Source: Terebella lapidaria
Lineage: Eukaryota; Annelida; Polychaeta; Terebellida; Terebellidae
DNA: 64,000 bases
NCBI GenBank assembly: GCA_949152475.1
Contig: OX424556.1
Location: forward strand, 53,092,451-53,156,450
Direction of reading: 5' to 3'
Position 1 is the stretch's first letter. Every line of letters starts with the position of its first letter. The notes beneath the pieces are model-generated. The model saw nothing but the letters and a program-made list of their open reading frames with translations, was not told the origin of the DNA and ran no database searches. This document shows, in pieces, positions 21,590 to 33,800 of this stretch. The position numbers were made by a program, and so were the translations under genes.

Positions 21590-23900
21590 CGACCTTGGAT
21601 TTGACCTTTGACCTAACTTTCAATGTCACAGGACAAAATTGTTATTATCTCGCTTAGTATCGACTTTACAGCTTAGGAATTAATTGTGAACATATAGAAA
21701 TTGATATGTCCTGAATATTGTCATGACCTTGAATTTGACCTTTGACCTAATTTTCAAGGTCAAATGACAAAATGGCTAATATCTCGCTTATTATTCAACT
21801 TTACAGCCCAGGAATCCATAGTGAACATATAGGAAATGATATATGCCGAATATTCTGGTGACCTTGAATTTTACCTCCGATCTCATTTTAAAGGTCAGAG
21901 AACAAAATGGTGAATATCTCGCTTATTATCGACTCTAAAGCCTAGAAATCAATAGTGAACATATAGGATATGATATATGCTGAATATTATGGTGACCTTG
22001 AAATTGAACTTTGACCTCGTTTTCAAGGTCAGAGAACAAAATGGTTAATATCTCTCTTATTATTGACTTCACAACTTAGGAATCAATAATGAACATATAG
22101 GAAATGATATATGCTGAATATTCTGGCGACCTGGAATTTGACCTCTGACCTCATTGTCAAGGTCAGAGAACGAAATGGCTAATATCTGGCTTATTATTGA
22201 CTTTACAGCTTAGTAATACCTAGTGAACATATAGGGAATGATATATGCTGTATATTCTGATGATCTTGAATTTGACATTTAAACCTTTTTTCCAGGTCAG
22301 ATCACAAAATGGCTAATATCTGGCTTATTATCGACTTTACAGCTTAGGGATCGGTTGTGCACATGCTATAAATGATATATGCTCGATATTCTCGTGACAT
22401 TGAATTGACCAATGACCTAATTTTTAGGTTACCGGACCTTTGGTCCGATAACCTATTGCCGTGGCGTTGCGTCCGTCGTCCGTCGTCGTCCGTCGTCGTC
22501 CACATTTTTATCTTTTTTGTTTATGGGCGAATTTTTCTGAAATTTTGCACAAAAATACTTAAAAATAATTCAAGAAGGAGGTATTTTTTAGTTTTTCGAT
22601 TTTCGCATTTTTTTCAAAATGGCGGCCGTTTTTGACGGAAAATGCTTGAGTTTGGACTTTGGCGGCCATTTTCTCAAAATTTGTTCAGTAACTTTTTTTC
22701 TTTTTGATACATAAGACTCCTCATATGTACTCCTATGATGTCTATAAATTTCGTTGCGCTTGAATCGCTCGAAGTGGACCATTTTGGCCCAAATGTGACT
22801 TTCCCATGTTAAATTCTCCTATGCTTTATAATGGGACACATTATGCCTAATATCTCACTTGATATTGAGACTAGAGACTAGGAATCAATTGTGGACATAT
22901 AGGAAAATGATATATGATGAATATTCCCGTGACCTTGAATTTGATCTCTGACCTCAGTTTCAAGGTCAGAGCACAAAATGGCTTATATCTTGCTTATTAT
23001 CGACTCTACAGCTTAGGAATCAATTGTGGACGTATAGGAAATAATATATGCTGAATATTCTAGTGACCTTGAATTTGACATCTGACCTCAGTTTCAAGGT
23101 CAGAGCACAAAATGGCTTATATCTCGCTTATTATCGACTCTACAGCTTAGGAATCAATTGTGGACATATAGGAAATGATATATGCTGAATATTCTGATGA
23201 CCTTGAGTTTGACCTTCGACCTCATTTTCAAGGTCACAGGACAAAATGGCTAATATCTCACTTGTTATCGACTTTACAGCTTTGCAATCAATTATGAACA
23301 TATAGGAAATGATATATGCAGATTATTGTCATGACCTTGAATTTGACCTTTGACCTCATTTTCAAGGTCACAGGACAAACAGGGTAATATATCACTTATT
23401 ATCGATTTTACAGCTTAGGAATCAATTGTGGACATATAGGAAATGATACATGCTGAATATTCTCATGACCTTGAATTTGACCTCTGACCTCATTTTCAAG
23501 GTCCAAGGACAAACTGGCTCATATCTTGCTCCTCTAATTGACTGTATGGCTTGGGAATCAATTGTGGACATGATATAGAAAATGATATACATTGAATATT
23601 TTGATGACCTTGAATTTGACCTTTGCCCCTTCATTTTGAAGGACACAGCACAAAATTACTAATATCTCTCTGATTATTAAATTTACAGCTTAGCAATCAA
23701 CTGTGGACATGATATATGCTTAATGTTATATATGCTGAATATTCTCTTGACCTTGAATTCAACCAGTGACCTGGCTAACATCTAAAATATTAAAGATTGT
23801 CCGGTAACCTATCTTCGGCCCTTGGCCTAATTTTTAGGTCGTGGGACGAAAGGCTAATATCTGAAATATATATTGTCCGGTAACCTTTTCTAGCCTTTGA
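21590..23900 (+). repeat. Array of the 134-bp repeat with an inserted A module
   Basis: Roughly sixteen diverged units are present in plus orientation. Each contains GGAATCAATTGTG, ACATATAGGAAATGATATAT, GACCTTGAATTTGACCT and TATCTCGCTTATTATCGACT. At about 22424-22830 the array is broken by the head of an A element (AGGTTACCGGACCTTTGGTC, then CGTCCGTCGTCC, then the GCGGCCATTTTCTCAAAAT region). The array ends with GTCCGGTAACCT hairpin tails near 23800 and 23880. No coding capacity. Confidence 0.85.
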
Positions 23901-24293
23901 GCTAATTTTTTTCCCCAAATACTGTATCCGCCCATGACATCAGTGCCTCGACATGTAGGCTATGGACATATACACACATCGTTATACTACTTTGGCACCA
24001 CATATCAAATTGAGACAAAATGTAGGCATGAACTGCTAGGAAGTGGTGAATAATGGTGTAATACCATGTATAAAATGTCGCTGTATATGTTTTGAATGAA
24101 TTTCATACACCATAATGGGGTTATGTGAATTTCTGGAGATGTCTTTGGTATAAATAAACTGAGATTTATTTGTGGTGAATTTCCTGGTAGTATTAGAATG
24201 CAAAAGTAATGTTAGAGTATGATATAGGGCAAAGAAAATATTAGCCACAATTTTAAACAAATTCATAAAGAAGTTTCCGGAAATCTATATTCC
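23901..24293. other. Non-coding spacer
   Basis: There is no gene. This is AT-rich single-copy-looking DNA between the 134-bp array and the foldback element. Confidence 0.35.
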
Positions 24294-24299
24294 GTGTAG

Positions 24300-25321
24300 T
24301 ACGGTGGCTCCAATATGACATAATAATTTTTTTTATTTACGATAATAAAAATTTTCTGAGGGACTTTACCGAGAAGGTTTAAAATAATCTAATTGGCGGG
24401 GGAAACGTTTACCCCACGAGAAAAACTATTTCCCCCGTGAGGGGAATGTTTTCCTTGCGAGGAAAATGTATTCCCCACGAGGTAAACGTTTTACCCGCGA
24501 GAAAAACTATATCCCCCGTGAGGGAAATGTTTCCCTCGCGAGGAAAACGTTTACCCCGCAAGAAAAACTATTTCCCCCGTGAGGGAAATGTTTTCCTTGC
24601 GAGGAAAATGTATTTCCCGCGAGGTAAACTATTTTCCCTCACGGGATAAATGTTATATACTCTCGGGATAAACTCACGGGATAAATGTTTTCCTCACAAG
24701 GGAAATAGTTTTCCTCGCGGGGTAAATGTTTTCCTCGTGAGGAAAACATTTCCCCTGCAGGGAAAAAAGTTTAACTCGCGGGGGAAATGTTTCCCTCGCG
24801 AGGAAAACATTTCCCTCGCGAGTTAAACTATTGCCCTGCAGGGAAAAACATTTCCCCCGCGAGTTAAACTATTGCCCTGCAGGGGAAATAGTTTACCTCG
24901 CGGGGAAAATGTTTTCCTCGCCAGGGAAACATTTCCCCTGCAGGGAAAATAGTTTACCTTGCGGGGGAATGTTTCCCTCGCAAGGGAAACATTTCCCCTG
25001 CAGGGAAAATAGTTTAACTCGCGGGGGAAATGTTTTCCTCGCGAGGGTAGCATTCCCCCTGCAGGGAAAATAGTTTAACTCACGGGGGGAATGTTTTCCT
25101 CGCAAGGGAAATATTTCCCCTGCAGGGAAAATATTTTAACTCACGGGAGAAATGCTTTCCTCACGAGGGAAACATTTCCCCTGCAGGGAAAATAGTTTAC
25201 CTCGCGGGAGAAATATTTTCCCCGTCAATTAGATTATTTAATATTTTGTTCCCAAGGCCCCCAACAAAATTTTTATTATTCTAGAAAAAAATATTTATTA
25301 TGTCATATTGGAGCCACCGTA
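24300..25321. mobile_element. Foldback element with palindromic minisatellite core
   Basis: Terminal inverted repeats begin TACGGTGGCTCCAATATGAC at both ends and continue with A/T-rich DNA to AATAATCTAATTG. The element is flanked by GTGTAG at 24294-24299 and 25322-25327, a 6-bp target duplication. Between the arms (about 24400-25220) lies a tandem array of roughly 60-bp units. These are made of short palindromic modules such as TTTCCCTCGCGAGGGAAA and CCCTGCAGGG, so the array can fold on itself at many points. Reading frames in the array stay open only because the unit is repetitive. Superfamily unknown. Confidence 0.8.
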
Positions 25322-25468
25322 GTGTAGAGAGGATAGTGATATATGCAGTTATAGCAAGTGCCTAAATCGACATAGAATCGGTTTTGTTTTGTGTTTTCAT
25401 CAGGCGATATTAGTTTTTGGCTATGATCCATTTTTTTTAGGGAAAGTACCAGATAGTTGAAACTTGGT

Positions 25469-25491
25469 GTGGCGATTTTGCCCAAAGATGC
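25469..25491 (+). repeat. Fragment of the gypsy LTR start
   Basis: TGTGGCGATTTTGCCCAAAG followed by AT is identical to the first bases of the gypsy LTRs at 13172 and (with one change) 18211. The similarity stops after about 22 bp. It is either a deeply truncated LTR or a chance-preserved junction. Confidence 0.5.
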
Positions 25492-25699
25492 GTCAAGCCT
25501 TACATTAGTTCTGGCAAGTCATTTCAAGTCGCAGTCAACACCAACGTCCAAAAACGAATAAGTAAAGTCAAAATAGATGTTCGAATTTTATATTTTATAT
25601 TGAAGAATACATTGAAATAAACACATTGGTTTTTACAAAATTGATTTATCTTCATCAGTTTTTTGCTGGTGATTTAAGCCATATTTTCACTTTGATATT

Positions 25700-26020
25700 T
25701 TGCCTCATTAGCTATTATAATTAGTATTCATGACGTCACACCGGGATATTGATTTTAATTAGTGACTCAGAGTGTCATTCTGACGTTGATTTGCATGGTA
25801 TCACAAATGTATATTATTGGAAGATGTAGCTATATAAATTTATACCATGATTATGTAGAGTGGTGCACCAGCATAGCAACCATTCCTTGATACTGCCCCT
25901 AGCAACCATGGTTGCTAAGTGCGTAGCTCACAGCCTAAAAGCAAAATTGGTTTTGAAAAGCTTTGTATGAGATAAATAAATGAAGATGTTGTGACGTCAT
26001 GAATGCTCATTATAATACCT
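25700..26020. repeat. Short inverted-repeat element
   Basis: An arm at about 25713-25740 (ATTATAATTAGTATTCATGA, then CGTCACA) is repeated in reverse at 25990-26017. A third occurrence of the arm sits near 45843. This is the pattern of a small MITE, but the exact ends are uncertain. Each arm includes TGACGTCA, a CRE-type octamer. Confidence 0.5.
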
Positions 26021-26189
26021 AATTAGGTATCGATTTTTGGTTAAAAATTGTAATAAAAATCCTCATAACTTTGGAACTAATTATGATAATGACATGCCGT
26101 AAAAACCACAATGATCAGCGCGATGTCCTCTTTCGTGTGTTAAAAATGAGATCTGGGACCATACTTAGACTTTAAGGACGAACTGCATG

Positions 26190-26665
26190 TAAAAACCACG
26201 AATCTGGAATACGCCAGTTCTCCACTGACTAATGTAAATATAAAGATAACAAAATCATGAATTTGTAAACATCCATTTTTTCACCAGAATTCACTATGGC
26301 GATCTATAGTCATCGAGGATCACCACCGAGACTTGGCTGCGAGATTGGTATTATCATATGGCCCCACAACAAGACGTATGTACCGAGAGGAGCTTGTTTG
26401 TCACTTGAAGATACGACGCGTTGTTAGATGACGCGTGTAAAAGTGATATATATAATCATCACTTGTACAATTCTTGTGATACTTTTTGTAAAACCATGTC
26501 TCGGTTCATCATCCATGGGTATACTATACATATATCTGTTAATGAAGTTTCGGGGAAAGGGGTGGGTAGTCTTGCTGATTTTGTTACCTTTATGTTTACA
26601 TTAAAAATCAATGGGAGAGCGGCTCACTACAGTGTTCGGTTTGTTACCTGCAGTCAATCCTTGTA
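26190..26665. repeat. Inverted-repeat element, copy 2
   Basis: Its ends match those of the copy at 12062-12770. The left arm is ACTAATGTAAATATAAAGAT then AACAAAATC; the right arm is GATTTTGTTACCTTTATG with CATTAAAAATCAATGG. The interior aligns patchily, including CATCGAGGATCACCACCGAG. No coding capacity. Confidence 0.5.
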
Positions 26666-26814
26666 TCGGTGTGTCTAAAATCCATGATATGAAAAAAATG
26701 CGTACATTTTGTATCATTTGATCTGTATAAACACGTTTCTGGAGATAAAATTTGGAATGAAAACTAGACGTCAGACCTGAAGATGCCTCGGGGCATTTCA
26801 TGTGAAATCCGTTT

Positions 26815-27470
26815 CACTGTACGATGCATCGTTTCCGAGATATGGCCAAAAATGAAAAATGCAGACGCAGCAGAAAAAAAATTCATGAACATCTATAATT
26901 TCTAAGGCATGTTTGTCCAGTGTCACTAGTCGAAAATAGCGTCAGTTTCGCTCTACGACGCACCGTTTCCGAGATGCGGCCGAAAATGAAAAATGCCGAT
27001 CAGCAGAAAACAAATTTTGCCCGGGGCCTAGTTCACCCAACATACCCCTAAGGCAAGTTTGTCTAGTGCCACAATAATAATTGCGAAAATAATTCCGTTC
27101 TCTCTACGACGCACTGTTTCCGGGATATGTCCGAAAATGTAAAATGCCGACTCGGCAAAAGAAAATTTGGCCCAGGGCCAAGTTCACCCAACATACCCCA
27201 GGATATGTTTGTCTATTGCCACGAGTCCGAAAATAACATCCGTTTCGCTCTACGACGCACCGTTTTCGAGATATGTCCGAAAATGTGAAATGCCGACTCA
27301 GCAAAACAAAAAAAATTAGGCCCGGGGCCAATTTCACCCAACATACCCCTGAAACATATAGTGCCACGAGTCAGAAGTCTCTTTACGACACGAGTCGCTT
27401 TACGACGTATCGTTTCCGAGATATGCACTCGTCCTCAAGGATGACTCACCAAAATTTGTTCTGAGCTCTG
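26815..27470. repeat. Diverged tandem repeat family E (about 140-150 bp unit)
   Basis: The core CTCTACGACGCACCGTTTCC plus GAGATATG recurs near 26820, 26950, 27100, 27250 and 27400. Between cores lie GAAAATGAAAAATGCCGA and CCCAACATACCCC. Related sequence reappears at 39345-39620 and, decayed and reversed, at about 59760-60080. No protein is encoded. Confidence 0.7.
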
Positions 27471-27861
27471 GGTCAATGGTCATTTGACTGATTGACCCCG
27501 TAATCAATAAGGTTCCTCGGAGCGGGCTCCAAAACAACAGGACCTGGGTTCATCTACGTAATAAGAGTGATAACCTTTGAAAATTTCTCAGAAGAGAAAA
27601 GAAAAAAAAAAAAAAAAAAAGGAAAAAAATTCTGGCGAAACCATAAGGGCATGCCCTAAATATAAAATTAATTCCTTTGTGTAAATCATGAAATGAGTTA
27701 ACAAAGTTATCCCACGAAAGTACCCCAAATATGAATAAAGTTTACATAAAAGTATATTCTGGTCCCCCCTCGTCTGAGAGACAACAATTTATCTTGATCT
27801 GAGACATCAATGATTTGAGATCTGAGTGATTTGAGAGACATCAAATTTCCAAAATTTCTGG

Positions 27862-28598
27862 GAGGTGGAGGTGGGGTGATCTAGCTTTTCATCCATTTAT
27901 TTTTCGCCATTGACATGATTGATAGTTTTTTTCGAACAGAAAATGTTTTCCATTTTTCCCCATAATACGAAATATATAGAGTAAACTCTCAAAATACTTC
28001 GGAAATAGAGCACATACAGATGGAATTATGGAGCGATTTCAATGATAGTCTTGAATTTGATCTCGGACGATCTTGAAATGTTAAAACAACCATTATTCTT
28101 GCAAATTCGGGTTTGTGACATTTGCTTATACTGTGCAATATTTGTTTATTGTAATCATCGTATGTAACTTTGTTATCCTGCGCGTATGTAACTTACGGAT
28201 CTGGGAAGCGTACGGATCTGGGATCAGAAACACCATAATGATCGAAGAGATCTAAAAAAGGTCTCTCAGCATTTGGGGGTGGAGGTGGGGTGATCTAGCT
28301 TTTCATCCATTTATTTTTCGCCATTGACATGATTGATAGTTTTTTTCGAACAGAAAATGTTTTCCATTTTTCCTCATAATACGAAATATATAGAGTAAAC
28401 TCTCAAAATACTTCGGAAATAGAGCACATACAGATGGAATTATGGAGCGATTTCAATGATAGTCTTGAATTTGATCTCGGACGATCTTGAAATGTTAAAA
28501 CAACCATTATTCTTGCAAATTCGGGTTTGTGACATTTGCTTATACTGTGCAATATTTGTTTATTGTAATCATCGTATGTAACTTTGTTATCCAGCGCG
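27862..28598. repeat. Two near-identical 323-bp direct repeats, 414 bp apart
   Basis: The segment 27862-28184 (GGTGGGGTGATCTAGC through TTTGTTATCC) is repeated at 28276-28598 with only one or two visible differences. The 91-bp spacer contains GATCTGGGATCAGAAACACC, which itself recurs near 29486. The near-identity implies a recent duplication. No gene is involved. Confidence 0.85.
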
Positions 28599-30284
28599 TT
28601 GCGCACGGCTTCTGTATCAATGGCTACATACATGTAGTACCAATTGAATTGGCCATTCACCCCAATGTTGAATGTTTTAGTTTGGCTGTCCATAGCACCT
28701 TTCTATAAAATTCCAACCTAACCACTCCGCTAGTTTTATTGATTAACACAATGGACATTGTGTGATACTACTAATCATGACTATATGGGACGGCAGAGAC
28801 TTCTCTCTATTCTGCCTTAAATGGACCAGGGTGAAAATACGCGAAATTTTGGGTGCTGATAGAAATTCAACACCCTCGGCAGAATTCTAACAATATCACG
28901 GGGGACTATCGGTTTCGTATGGAATTGTTCACGGCAGTTTGGTTCCGATTTACGTATATTTGCCGGCAGTCAATACAAGAGCGTCTTGTGCGATCTTTTT
29001 CCGACTACTACTTCAATAATTATCCATATTATGTGTTTCAAGTACGTTTTTGATATAAGCAACTACTTTCATCGAAACACGCAAAATTTTTCATTTTGAA
29101 GAGTTTTGATGTTGGTACATTGAATGCATAGTCATATATGGCGATTTTATTGTTGAACTTGAACTTCATCCCTAAAACGGTAAGAAATCAAATCGGCAAT
29201 TTTGGCGAAAATTTTTTATAGTGACTTATACTCTACAGTTTTCCGGTAAACCTTCCTTATCCCTTTGGCTAAATATATTCTTGAATTGATGCATTTGACT
29301 CTCCGTAGGTACATTTGTGATATATGTATATATATGTTTGTTGTTATGGAAACACCATTATTTTGCGATGGCGAAAATAATGGTGTTTTTGGGGTCCTAA
29401 ATCAAGTTACTTTGGGTGTGTTTTTTTATGTACGGATCACAAACCTGACCCGGATCACAAAACCTGATCCCACAAGAAGCGTACGGATCTGGGATCAGAA
29501 ACACCATAATGATCGAAGAGATCTAAAAAAAGGTCTCTCAGCATTTGCTGTTGCACTGTTCCCTTCATTTTGGAAATGATTTGTATTGCATTTGCTATGT
29601 TCTTACCAAGCAACTATAATACTTGTACAAAATGATCACATTTAAGGGTTAGAAGTGTTTTTCGCGTACGGATCAGAAACCTGATCCTGATCCGGGATCA
29701 AGTTTGTGATCCGTACACAAAAAACGCACCCTTTATGTTTCGATCCGTATCCAGACACGCAAATGGAAAATTTCTTGGACATATACTTTTTTCCATTTTT
29801 TTTTCATAATATGAGTTGTATGGAGTAAATTCCCCGAAAACGAGTCGTAGCTCAAATATTGGTGCATGCAATTTTATGGTAACTTTATGGCTTTTCCAGT
29901 GGTGACACTGAATTTGATCTCCATTGATCTTTTAAAAAATCAACACGGCAGTTTTAGTAAAAGAAACCAGTATATTTCTCTGCTAAATCTTTCTAGCACA
30001 AGGGCTCACCTAACCATCATAACAATCGAAACTTCAGGCTCTTTCTACATGCATGCCTCTTGGATATCTGAACTCAGCATCAAGGAATTTATTCAAACAA
30101 TATCCTTCATAAATAGGATTTTACAACCACGACTGAATACTAATAGTTATCATGGGCTTCGGACCCCAATATGGTATAATAACTGCCACCATGCAGTCAG
30201 CAATATCCCTGACTTAGGGTTGACTTCTGGCAGATATATAGAAATATGCCGGCTGGTCAGTACTAGTCAGTACTAATATCAGTG
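28599..30284. other. Non-coding region with GGATC-rich short repeats
   Basis: I find no gene. Between about 29430 and 29740 the sequence repeats variants of TACGGATCAGAAACCTGATC in both orientations, so short stems can form. A copy of the sequence at 28198-28273 recurs at 29480-29552. Around 30147 is TTATCATGGGCTTCGGACCC, related to the hairpin at 43313. The frame at 29866-30276 shows no family features. The region just below 30285 should hold the dehydrogenase 3' UTR. Confidence 0.45.
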
Positions 30285-30847
30285 TCAGTTGGGCGGTGTC
30301 CAGGACTTGTAGTAGGGAATGGCTCTGTCCATGGACTGTGTGAAATCAAAGACGGGGCTGTAGCCCAGTCTGTCCGCGGCGCGGTCTCGTTTGAAATAGA
30401 ATGTCTTGTTGACGTACTCGAGGCTGCACAGCGCCGTACTCATGTTGTACTTGTACACCGGCGCCAGAAGTCGCAGAAATGACTCGGTGGCGTACAACAG
30501 ACAGTAGACTAGAGAGTATGGCATGCTGTAGGAGGCCAGGGACATCCCTCGCGCCTTCAGAAACACCTCCATGAAGCTAAAGGAGTTGACAAGCGGTGTG
30601 TCGTCTGTCAGGAAGAAGACCTGTCCGCCCAGGCCTGGGTCTCGGCGGAGCGCACTGTTGGCGGCCACATGTCCCCACGCCATGTTGCCAACGTAAGCCT
30701 GCTGGAAGAGCGCGCGTCCGTCCCCCACCCGCGGCATGACCCCACCGCGCCCCAGGGCACTCCGGATTGCTGACGTCACGTAGAACGGGTCACCCTCCCC
30801 GTACATGACGTTAGGGCGCAGGGCTACCGTGTGCAGTACACCGTCAC
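30285..30847 (-). CDS. HSD3B-like: 3-beta-HSD-like gene, exon 4
   Basis: The acceptor is GACCAG/GTGACG. It encodes the substrate-binding and membrane-associated C-terminal half, starting GDGVLHTVALRP and MYGEGDPF. QQAYVGNMAWGHV and FFLTDD follow, the C-terminal hydrophobic stretch is next, and the chain ends YYKSWTPPN. Intron 3 is only 92 bp, in contrast to the other two introns. Confidence 0.92.
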
Positions 30848-33800
30848 CTGGTCGAGATAAACAGGATCATTTCAATGTACACATTGATCGAATATATCAC
30901 ACTTGGTGTATTGGTGACAGTACTGAGGTTGACACTCACCCTGCACGTGTGGTGTGCCATTCGCCTCCCGCACCAAACACTCGGCTCGGTACTTGGTATC
31001 TGGATAGCCTGGAAACAGGAAGTCACGTGGGATGGGCAAGGTCTCGTCACCGCCAAAAATCTCGTCGTGTCCGATAACGACGTCGATGGTGCTGGTGTAG
31101 ACAAGGCGCCGCACCCCTCGTTCTATACACGCTTTGACAATGTTCTTGGTGCCTGGCAACACGATAGTGTGTCAGCTTAAGGTAAGGGCACATTATAGCT
31201 ATTGGAATGTCCATTCAATCAACTTTAAATGGCTATACATACTTTTAAAAAATTAGCCCAAAGGCTAAGATAGGTTACCGGACAATTTTGGTTTGGCCAT
31301 GGCAGCATTGGCAGGTAACAGACCTTGAGATTTACCAATCAAGGTTCGCAGTGTAAACATATGACCTTGGGATTTACCAATCAAGGTCATCCGTATGAAC
31401 TTCGATGTAACCATTACATGTATGTGTGCGGCATTTGATATTCTATATGTTGGGTGGAATCGTTTAGGCCGCTCAGGTCAATTTACACATTCCAAGTCAG
31501 ACATTTGGCACTCAAGGTCATCTGACGTCAAGTTCAAGGTCATCATTAGTTGTGCCATATATGTCTTCCTATATGTTCATAATGCAAACATGAGCTCTAT
31601 CTGCAAGCATTTCATCTACAAAGGCAAATCTGGGCATTTTTCGACCCCAAAATGGCTGTTTTGACCTTTCAAGGTCATCCAAGGTCAAATTCAAGGTCAC
31701 CACACAAGTCGCCATATATGACTTCCCATTTGAAAGTGCCAATTTCTAAGCTCTATCTTCAAGCGTTCTATGAGTGCAGTCCTGACAGCTCCCATTATGA
31801 GGGAAAAAAGTGCCGAAAATTTTCCAAGTCCAAAATTTTTTTCAAAGGGTGAAAATTTTTTTTTGCCTAGAAATGGCCCAAAATGGATAGTAATGTTATT
31901 TGGGGCGAAAAATTTTTTTTTCGCCGACTCGTCAAAAATTCAAAATGGCCGCCACACTGAGATCGGCGATTCAAGGGCAACAAAACTTATACACGTCACA
32001 GAGGTATATAAGAGGAATCTTTTTAAGCAAAAGTCTCAAAACTGATCAGAGAGTTTTTGAGAAAATACAGACCAGGTGCAAATTTGAGCGTTTTTCGACC
32101 CAAAAATGGCTGTTTTGACCTTTCAAGGTCATCCAAGGTCAAATTCAAGGTCACCACACAAGTCGACATATATGACTTCCCATTTAAAAGTGCCAATTTC
32201 TAAGCTCTATCTTCAAGCGTTCTATGAGTACAGTCCGGACAGCTCCCATTATGAAGGGAAAAAGTGCCGAAAATTTTCTAAGTCCAAAATTTTTTTCAAA
32301 GGGTGAAAATTTTTTTTTGCTCTAGAAATGGCCCAAAATGGATAGTAATGCGATCTGGGGCGAAAAAATTTTTTTTCGCCGACCCGCCAAAAATTCAAAA
32401 TGGCCGCCACACGGAAACCGGCAGATTTAGGGCAACCAAACTTATACATATCACAGAGGTATATGAGGGGAATCTTTTGAAACCAAAAACTCAAAACTGA
32501 TCAGACAGTTTTTGAGAAAATGGCCGTCAAAGTCCAAAATTGAGCGTTTTTCAACAAAAACGGCCGCCATTTTGAAAAAAAAGCGAAAATCAAAAAACAA
32601 AAAAATACCTCCTTCTCAAAATATTTTTAGGCATTTTTGTGCAAAATTTCAGAAAGATTCGATCGTTAACTTTAAAGATAAAAATGTTAACGCCAGACGG
32701 ACGGACGACGGACGCAACGCCATGCCAATAGGTTATCGGACCAAAGGTCCGGTAACCTAATAAAGTCACTGATAAATTCAAGGCCATGAAATTTTTAACA
32801 AATATATCACTTCTAGTATGTCCACAATAAATTCCTAAGCTGTAAAGTCGATAATAAGTGAGACATTAGCCATTCTGTGATGTGACCTTGAAAATGAGGT
32901 CAAAGTTCAAGTTCAAGGTCATGAAAATATTCAGTATATATCATTCCTCTATATTCGCAATTGATTCCTATGCTGTAAATGTAAGTATCAATCTATTACC
33001 ACCAATACAATCAGATTTTGATAATGTCAATAAGAAACGTAAAATACTACATTTTGCAATAGAAACAAACAAAGCCCGACCAAATAGTTTATCCAAAGAC
33101 ACACTGGCATCTTCAGGGGCAGACAATGTGTTAAATGTAGTTGTTTCTACTGTACACCAGATGGAATTAGTATACAACTGCCCAACAACCTATGAAAATA
33201 ATTTAGAAATCCGAATCTAACCCCATGGAATAGATACATGACAAGTACAAAAGTACCCAATCACAAGCCCGAAGGCTACTGAGTTGATGGTATCCTCGGG
33301 GACAGATTTAACGTCCGCCAGCAGTGACACCGACTCAGTGGTATAAATGTAAGTATCAATCTATTACCACCAATACAATCAAATTTTGATGATGCCAATA
33401 AGAAACGTAAAATACAACATTTTGCAATAGAAACAAAGCCCGACCAAATAGTTTATCCAAAGACACACTGGCGTCATCAGGGGCAGATGTAAAGATGATA
33501 ATAAGCGACATATTAGCCATTTTGTTCTCTGACCTTGAAAATGAGATCAAAGGTCAAATTCTAGATCACCAAAATATTCAGCATACATCATTTCCTATAT
33601 GTTCACTATGGACCCCTAAGCTGTAAATTTGATAATAAGCGAGATATAAGCCATTTTGTATTCTGACCTTGAAAATAAAAAGACTAACCTTGATATTTAG
33701 GTCAAGGGTGAAATTCAAGGTCACTAGAATATTCAGCATATATCATTTCCTATATGTTCACAATTGATTCCTAAGCTGCAAAGTCGCTAATAAGCAAGAT

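Noticed and set aside
24437..25105. Open frames with repeating basic/aromatic residues on both strands
   Set aside because: They are by-products of the roughly 60-bp palindromic minisatellite inside the foldback element.
29866..30276. 136-codon open frame
   Set aside because: It has no recognisable domain, AT-rich composition and no splice or start context; probably chance.
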